From Trichomonas tenax (lineage: Eukaryota > Parabasalia > Trichomonadida > Trichomonadidae): a stretch of DNA of 21,473 nt. The stretch is from positions 1 to 21,473 of the forward strand of contig JALKBU010000894.1 in the NCBI GenBank assembly GCA_023091735.1, given 5' to 3'. Within the stretch, counting starts at the first letter, position 1; each line of letters begins with the position of its first letter. Under the pieces are notes generated by a model. The model was given only the letters and a program-made list of their open reading frames with translations. It did not search any database and was not told where the DNA came from. A program made the translations under genes and the position numbers. Shown here in pieces: positions 16,911 to 21,473 of the stretch.

Positions 16911-17441
16911 ATGTCTATTCGTCATTTTCCTCATGTTCAAGGTCAATGGGTTGGACATGTTTGCCTGGAAATAGAAATAGATCAAAAACATTTGAAAGTT
17001 CCTGAAGGCTTTAACCCATTATTCGGAGATGATCAAAAACTCCATATTTCTTTATCTCCGTTATTTTCACTAAAGCACTTTCAAGTGAAGGCATTTATTA
17101 AATCATGTGAAAATATGGCTAAAACACTAAATAGACAATGCATAATGTTTGATGGTGGTGTTTATTTGATTGATTCATCTAAATCTTCAACGTTTTATGC
17201 TTTGACAATCAAAGACAAGAAATCCTTTGAAAGCACAAAACAGAAGTTTGACAAAATTATTGACTTATATAAACCTAAATTCCTTGAGACATTTGAAAAT
17301 GAGATTATTCACATGTCAATTGCAAGATCACAGGAAATACTTGAAAAGGAAGCTCCTAAGCATGAACCCATCATCGGAATCTGCACGAAACTCGTTTGCA
17401 CAATTGGAGGTGAGAAAACACAGTTTTTCTTAGACGCATAA
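16911..17441 (+). CDS. USB1: U6 snRNA 3' exonuclease USB1 (2H phosphodiesterase)
   Basis: 176 aa. It has the two catalytic motifs of the 2H family, H45-I-S47 ('LHISLSP') and H134-M-S136 ('HMSIAR'), at the spacing of USB1. 'RHFPHVQGQWVGHVCLEI' matches the USB1 opening (FPHxxGxWxxHV), 'FDGGVYLIDSSKSSTFYAL' the central strand, and 'LVCTIGGEKTQFFL' the C-terminal strand. USB1 (Mpn1) trims the U-tail of U6 snRNA and leaves a terminal phosphate that stabilises the spliceosomal RNA. The protein is shorter than human USB1 (265 aa) because the N-terminal tail is missing, so it is close to the bare catalytic core. I chose the ATG at 16911. A GTG two codons earlier is not a likely eukaryotic start. TCA abuts the ATG. 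The gene runs in tandem with Rpn3 and HydF. Confidence 0.9.
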   Translation: MSIRHFPHVQGQWVGHVCLEIEIDQKHLKVPEGFNPLFGDDQKLHISLSPLFSLKHFQVKAFIKSCENMAKTLNRQCIMFDGGVYLIDSSKSSTFYALTIKDKKSFESTKQKFDKIIDLYKPKFLETFENEIIHMSIARSQEILEKEAPKHEPIIGICTKLVCTIGGEKTQFFLDA

Positions 17442-17834
17442 TATATAATTCGACTGTGTATATCTTACCCTTAATGAGGAGAAATTACTTTTTCTGAATA
17501 TTTTTGAATATTATTCAAATTCAAATTTGCCGAACAACAATCAGCCAATTATAACACCATCGAAAAGCATGATTTAGGATTGAATAATATTAGATTGTTA
17601 GAGATTGAATTAAAAATATTAAGCACGTTTTTGTTTGTTATATAGTAAAAATTAAAATATAGAAGTATCTGAATATAATGATCATTAAATATATAACAAA
17701 TTCACTTTTGTCATGTAAAAATGAAATTGAGTTATTTTTGACATGTAAATTTTTAATTAATTTTACATGAGAAAATGTCATATTTTTAAAAATTGTTTGC
17801 GGTTTTTCCTATCGACCAATTAAATTTATAATCA
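17442..17834. promoter_or_regulatory. Rpn3 upstream region with repeated CATGTAAA words
   Basis: About 390 AT-rich bp. CATGTAAA occurs at 17712-17719 and 17742-17749, and in inverted form (TTTACATG) at 17762-17769. The last two form an 8-bp-arm palindrome with a 12-bp AT spacer, 66-93 bp upstream of the Rpn3 start. It could be a binding site, but similar words occur elsewhere in this AT-rich window. TCA directly precedes the Rpn3 ATG. Confidence 0.3.
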
Positions 17835-19007
17835 ATGGAGGAGAATCCAATAGTTCAACGCCTTACACAAATTGTCAATGAAATCAACCCATCGAATGTT
17901 CACCAATCCATCTGTTCGTTTTACGATATTCACGAGAAATTCACGCAAGAGATTATCAATCAATTCGCACAACAACTTTCTCTCACAGTTCCACCAACAC
18001 AGAAACCAGACGGAATGTCAGTCAACCAGTATGTCATTGCTGCACTCCCGTTTGTCATGTTTTTGTTCGATCAGGGGAAAAAAGCAGAACTTGTCGAATT
18101 TCTTAAATACATCCTTTCCTACATAGACACGCAGGATATCCCAAGGCATTTCGACAGACTCACAGCGAAGTTTTATTTCTTCTTCTCATTAGTCGCTGAA
18201 GATCCACTATCGACACTCCTCGCTGCTTATCGCCGCTCCTGCGACTCTCACTTCCACCAGACACAAGCAACAATTGCGAACTGCATTCTTAAGCGCTACA
18301 TTGACATTGGAGGATATTCACTTGCTTTATCTTTCCTCAAGCACTGCAATTTCCCAACGGACGCATCACCAGCACAACTCGGGCGTTACCACTTCTTCGT
18401 CGGCCATCTTAAGGCAATTACACTCGAATACGCAGAAGCTCAATATCACCTTCAACTTTCTCTTCGCCGTGCTCCACAGAATCGTTATAGCGCCCAGTTC
18501 AGAGGCCTTGTTACACGCCACCTCATGGTTGTTATGATGCTTCAGGGCCAAGTTCCTTCAAGATCAATGCTTCTCGATACACCAGTCTACCTTGACCTCG
18601 CTCGTAGCATTCTTAAGGGTGATGTCATCGCTTTCCAGGAAGTTGCTTCTTCAAAGGAATTCGAGGAAGATGGCCTCGCTCCTTTAGTCCAGCGCCTCAG
18701 ATCTTCTGTTATCCTCGCTGGCCTTACAATGATTGCTCACTGCTACAGTAGAATTAGCTTTGCTGATATCGCGGAATTCCTTCACATCGGTAGTGCTGAA
18801 GATGCTGAAGGTTTCTGCGCCAAGGCTGCTGCTGATGGCCTCATCGACGCGATCATTGAGCATGAGACCGGCTGCTTGATTTCTATGAGTGGAAAGGAAG
18901 ATATATCCGCTGGATTTGGAGAAAGATTGAACAAGGACATCCAGGATTGCTTCGGAATTAGAGAAGATACCCAGAGAACAATGCACGAAGAAATTGTTAC
19001 CGATTAA
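17835..19007 (+). CDS. RPN3: 26S proteasome regulatory subunit Rpn3 (PSMD3)
   Basis: 390 aa with a C-terminal PCI domain. The stretch 'RYHFFVGHLKAITLEYAEAQ' matches the Rpn3 signature RYHFYLGRIKAIQLEYSEA. 'RLRSSVILAGLTMIAHCYSR' followed by 'ISFADIAEFLHIGSAEDAE' matches the winged-helix segment, and 'KAAADGLIDAIIEHETG' the end of the PCI domain. Rpn3 is a lid subunit of the 19S regulatory particle, which helps hold the Rpn11 deubiquitinase. The protein is shorter than human PSMD3 (534 aa), mainly at the N-terminus. TCA abuts the ATG. The stop reads TAAA, consistent with the trichomonad habit of a UAAA polyadenylation signal overlapping the stop. Codons are relatively C-ending, as expected of a well-expressed gene. 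Confidence 0.93.
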   Translation: MEENPIVQRLTQIVNEINPSNVHQSICSFYDIHEKFTQEIINQFAQQLSLTVPPTQKPDGMSVNQYVIAALPFVMFLFDQGKKAELVEFLKYILSYIDTQDIPRHFDRLTAKFYFFFSLVAEDPLSTLLAAYRRSCDSHFHQTQATIANCILKRYIDIGGYSLALSFLKHCNFPTDASPAQLGRYHFFVGHLKAITLEYAEAQYHLQLSLRRAPQNRYSAQFRGLVTRHLMVVMMLQGQVPSRSMLLDTPVYLDLARSILKGDVIAFQEVASSKEFEEDGLAPLVQRLRSSVILAGLTMIAHCYSRISFADIAEFLHIGSAEDAEGFCAKAAADGLIDAIIEHETGCLISMSGKEDISAGFGERLNKDIQDCFGIREDTQRTMHEEIVTD

Positions 19008-19516
19008 ATTTCTTTTTATTGTAGAAATATTACTAATTTTTCTATTTTATTCCTTCAAAACCATCCAATCATTATTTTATTGACAATGTCATTCTACACA
19101 TAGCCATATTTAGCCATAATATGAGTTTTTGAATTTCGAAAAACAAAAAAAATAATAAATGTTAATCTAAAAAATTTCATTTTCTATGTTGAAATTATGG
19201 ATTTATTATAATCCAAATTAATAAAATGCGTTTATATTTGATTTATTTCAATAATACATTATAATTATTGTTTTTCGAAAAATATTTTCGAGTTTTTATT
19301 CGTTTTAATGATCTTTCGGACAATGATTTAAGATGACATATTGCTTCTCTATGCATTGATGATATTCAGAGCCTCTGCTGTCATATCTACAACAATATTT
19401 TTTAGTGAGCTACTTATTTTTATTGAAGAATCAGGGTATATATAAATAATCAAGTCCAAAAATAGCAAAATTAGACGGATTTAACGTAAAATCTCCTACA
19501 ATCATAAAAGTGACAA
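19008..19516. other. AT-rich intergenic region
   Basis: About 510 bp between the tandem Rpn3 and HydF genes, holding the Rpn3 3' end and HydF promoter. TCATAAAA at 19502-19509, about 10 bp before the HydF ATG, fits the trichomonad initiator TCA-Y-W. Nothing else is recognised. Confidence 0.4.
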
Positions 19517-20824
19517 ATGCTTTCATCAATTGGGCGATTTTTCGCGAAGAAATCGCAAGATCTCCCTCGCACGCACATCTCAATGGTCGGTTTTATGAAT
19601 GCCGGAAAGTCCACGATTATGAACGCCATCACACAGCAACCAACTTCAATTGTCGATTCTACACCGGGAACGACAGCAGATACTAAAGTTGCTCTTATGG
19701 AAATCCACACGCTCGGTCCTTGCAAACTCATTGATACTGCTGGTATCGACGAAAAAGGAGTCCTTGGACGCAAAAAATACATTAAAACAGAGTCTGCTGT
19801 TAAAGAGAGCGATATTGTACTTTTTGTCATAGATCCGACAAACTTCAGCCTGGAGCCTTTCAAGGAAGTCTGTGACCTTGCTTCCCGCCGTGGAAAGAAG
19901 GTCGCTGTCGTTCTTAATAAATTCGAAAATAAATTAGATCAATTTGACAGAACACATAATCTCGTAAAAGAGGAAATGAAGAAAGTACTCAGCTCAAACG
20001 TACCTGTTTTGGTCGTTGACGCACAGAAATCTAAAGAAGCAAACAAATCACTTGTTCAGTTCATCGCTACACTTATTAAGGCACAGAAAAAGATCCAATG
20101 TCTTCCACCGAAGTTCTTGGGACCAAATAAATCTCTTTTCTTGAATATTCCATTAGATATTGAATCTCCAAGCGGCCGTCTTTTGCGTCCACAGACAATG
20201 ATGCTCGAGTTCGCATTGCGCAAGGAATCCCCTGTCACATGCTTCTGCATGAATCTCAAGAAAGCAAGATCAGGCACTCATGAAGCTGAAGAGGAACGCG
20301 CGCGATATCTGAAGTCTCTCGAGTCTTCTGCTGCATCCCTCGTTGTCACAGATTCACAGGCTATCGATGTTATGGCCAAATGGACACCAGAGAACTTCCC
20401 GTTAACAACATTCTCCATTGCTATGGCCAATATTCAGTCTGATGGTAATCTCAAGCAGTTCATTCGCGGTATCGACACACTCGCTAACCTCAAGAAGGGC
20501 GATAAAGTCTTGATTTGCGAGGCATGCAATCACGATAGAATTGGCGATGATATTGGCACAGTACAGATCCCAACAAAGCTCAAGAAGATGTATCCAGATG
20601 TTGAAATCGATTGGGCATTCGGAAGAGCTTACGAAGACAAGAATCTCAAGGATTACGCTCTTGCTCTTCACTGCGGTGGCTGCATGATCTCAAAGCAGCA
20701 GATGAACGCTCGTATTCAGGATTTGGCTGAAAGCGGTGTTCCAATTTCAAACTACGGACTCGCTCTCAGCTGGTTAACAAGTCCAAAGGCATTCGAAAGA
20801 GTTCTTAAACCATGGAAAGAATAA
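19517..20824 (+). CDS. hydF: [FeFe]-hydrogenase maturase HydF, hydrogenosomal
   Basis: 435 aa. Residues 1-12 (MLSSIGRFFAKK) look like a trichomonad hydrogenosomal leader. The GTPase domain has G1 GFMNAGKS (25-32), the switch Thr in PGTTAD (50-55), G3 DTAG (73-76) and G4 NKFE (134-137; the last Asp of NKxD is Glu). A dimerisation region follows. The C-terminal domain holds the [4Fe-4S] ligands CNH (C337, H339) and HCGGC (H385, C386, C389), the CxH...HCxxC arrangement specific to HydF. HydF is the scaffold on which HydE and HydG assemble the two-iron subcluster before transfer to the hydrogenase. All motifs are intact, so the host should make active hydrogenase in its hydrogenosomes. The length is near that of bacterial HydF (about 400) plus the leader. 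The stop reads TAAA. It is convergent with the acidic repeat gene, 71 bp away. Confidence 0.96.
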   Translation: MLSSIGRFFAKKSQDLPRTHISMVGFMNAGKSTIMNAITQQPTSIVDSTPGTTADTKVALMEIHTLGPCKLIDTAGIDEKGVLGRKKYIKTESAVKESDIVLFVIDPTNFSLEPFKEVCDLASRRGKKVAVVLNKFENKLDQFDRTHNLVKEEMKKVLSSNVPVLVVDAQKSKEANKSLVQFIATLIKAQKKIQCLPPKFLGPNKSLFLNIPLDIESPSGRLLRPQTMMLEFALRKESPVTCFCMNLKKARSGTHEAEEERARYLKSLESSAASLVVTDSQAIDVMAKWTPENFPLTTFSIAMANIQSDGNLKQFIRGIDTLANLKKGDKVLICEACNHDRIGDDIGTVQIPTKLKKMYPDVEIDWAFGRAYEDKNLKDYALALHCGGCMISKQQMNARIQDLAESGVPISNYGLALSWLTSPKAFERVLKPWKE

Positions 20825-20895
20825 AGGATATAGATGTGAATATTCATTTCTAAAAAAACATAACAACAAAATAGTTTAATATTTCAAACATAAAA

Positions 20896-21473
20896 TTAAT
20901 CGAATGATATTCCTGCAAACAGAGAGTCACTTTCAGATTCAAAATCTAACTGTCTCATCTTTGGAGTGTTTGATTTAGGCTGAGATTTCGCTGGTGATGG
21001 CTTCGATTGTTTCTTTGGTGCAGTGTCTTCCAACAAAGCTGCGAATGAGTCTGATTCATCATTAACAACAACGGGCTTTCGCTGTGGCAGCTGTTGCTGC
21101 TTCTTTGGAGCAGATTTGGGTTTATGATCTGATTCGAATAATAAAACGCCATTACTGCTTTCACTGTCTGAAGCAAAATCGATTTCATCGTCTTTAAATG
21201 GCTGTGGTTTTCCTTCTGAGTCTGAAGCGAAGCTAATATGGTCATCGTCCTTTGCTTTAGGTGTTTCAGGGCCGAAAATAGGTTCATCAGATTTGTTGTC
21301 TGATTCACTTGCAAAACTGATTTCATCAGATTTGTTGTCTGATTCACTTGCAAAACTGATTTCATCGGATTTGTTGTCTGATTCGCTTGCAAAACTGATT
21401 TCATCGGATTTGTTGTCTGATTCGCTTGCAAAACTGATTTCATCGGATTTGTTGTCTGATTCGCTTGCAAAAC
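20896..21473 (-). CDS. Acidic Ser/Asp-rich repeat protein, C-terminal part
   Basis: The 5' part runs off the window. 191 residues are visible, ending 'ESDSLFAGISFD' before TAA. The true frame contains almost no Met, so it is easily missed; an overlapping Asn/Thr/Gln-rich frame in the same strand is a shadow. The visible part begins with tandem copies of FASESDNKSDEIS, then degenerate SD/SE-rich segments, then a Lys/Pro/Gln-rich stretch, and a final acidic tail. Several short hydrophobic-Phe-acidic motifs recur (LLFESD, SFAALLED, SLFAGISFD). These loosely recall the LFa motifs of the FAM21 tail of the WASH complex and also general clathrin/adaptor-binding tails. This is speculation, as no folded domain is visible. 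It is probably disordered and phosphorylated (S-D/E sites suit casein kinase 2). Confidence 0.8.
   Translation of the reverse strand, partial: FASESDNKSDEISFASESDNKSDEISFASESDNKSDEISFASESDNKSDEISFASESDNKSDEPIFGPETPKAKDDDHISFASDSEGKPQPFKDDEIDFASDSESSNGVLLFESDHKPKSAPKKQQQLPQRKPVVVNDESDSFAALLEDTAPKKQSKPSPAKSQPKSNTPKMRQLDFESESDSLFAGISFD
21283..21473 (-). repeat. 39-bp coding tandem repeat, 4 full copies plus part
   Basis: The period is exactly 39 bp (copies begin at 21283, 21322, 21361, 21400 and 21439, the last cut by the window end). Each encodes the 13 residues FASESDNKSDEIS. Copies differ by only one or two silent third-base changes (TCA or TCG; TGA or CGA on the coding strand), which points to recent expansion. 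Confidence 0.95.

Noticed and set aside
20955..21470. 171-codon minus-strand frame of repeated QANQTTNPMKSVL
   Set aside because: It is an out-of-frame reading of the 39-bp repeat. The overlapping frame runs the full length, gives a coherent acidic Ser/Asp-rich protein and shows only silent changes between copies.
1..21473. Search for CRISPR arrays, operons, riboswitches and rho-independent terminators
   Set aside because: No spaced direct-repeat array or bacterial-type signals are present. The gene content is eukaryotic and the only tandem repeat is coding.

Overview
The window looks like nuclear DNA of a parabasalid protist (Trichomonas vaginalis or a close relative such as Tritrichomonas). 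The support is internal. Genes are intronless, short and carried on both strands, and they are separated by AT-rich gaps of roughly 200-900 bp. A HydF maturase carries a hydrogenosome-type leader. A Nim-family flavin protein has the same leader pattern. There is a decayed trichomonad-style ankyrin gene and a patch of hairpin-like mobile DNA. Species assignment from sequence alone is an inference.

Layout. 1-985 is nearly empty. 986-1909 (-) is a coiled-coil protein with clustered SP/TP sites. 2519-3397 (+) is a three-LIM-domain protein. 3625-4761 (-) is a PCI protein most like COP9 signalosome subunit 1. 5441-6622 (-) is an Arp4-like actin-related protein. 7126-8538 (-) is an ARM/HEAT-like solenoid. 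8969-9298 (+) is a DUF1764 protein. 9506-10012 (-) is a Nim/pyridoxamine-oxidase-like protein. 10447-12173 (-) is an ankyrin gene broken by two frameshifts and one stop. 12174-15231 has no convincing intact gene but holds two long perfect inverted repeats (186-bp and 292-bp arms), one apparently inserted into the arm of the other. 15232-16143 (-) is a PP4/PP6-like phosphatase catalytic subunit. 16911-17441 (+) is the U6 snRNA exonuclease USB1. 17835-19007 (+) is the proteasome lid subunit Rpn3. 19517-20824 (+) is HydF. 20896 to the window end (-) is the C-terminal part of an acidic Ser/Asp-rich protein with 13-residue tandem repeats.

How the genes relate. This is a housekeeping neighbourhood, not an operon. 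Protein turnover (Rpn3, CSN1-like), RNA maturation (USB1), chromatin (Arp4-like), signalling (phosphatase, LIM) and hydrogenosome function (HydF, probably Nim) sit together. The most interesting signals are four. First, Nim and HydF share the N-terminal pattern M-L-[ST]-S-x-x-R-F, which suggests Nim is imported into the hydrogenosome, the compartment linked to metronidazole activation. Second, there is a nested pair of perfect hairpins with a candidate target-site duplication. Third, the phosphatase lacks the invariant C-terminal leucine. Fourth, the trinucleotide TCA directly abuts the ATG at several genes.
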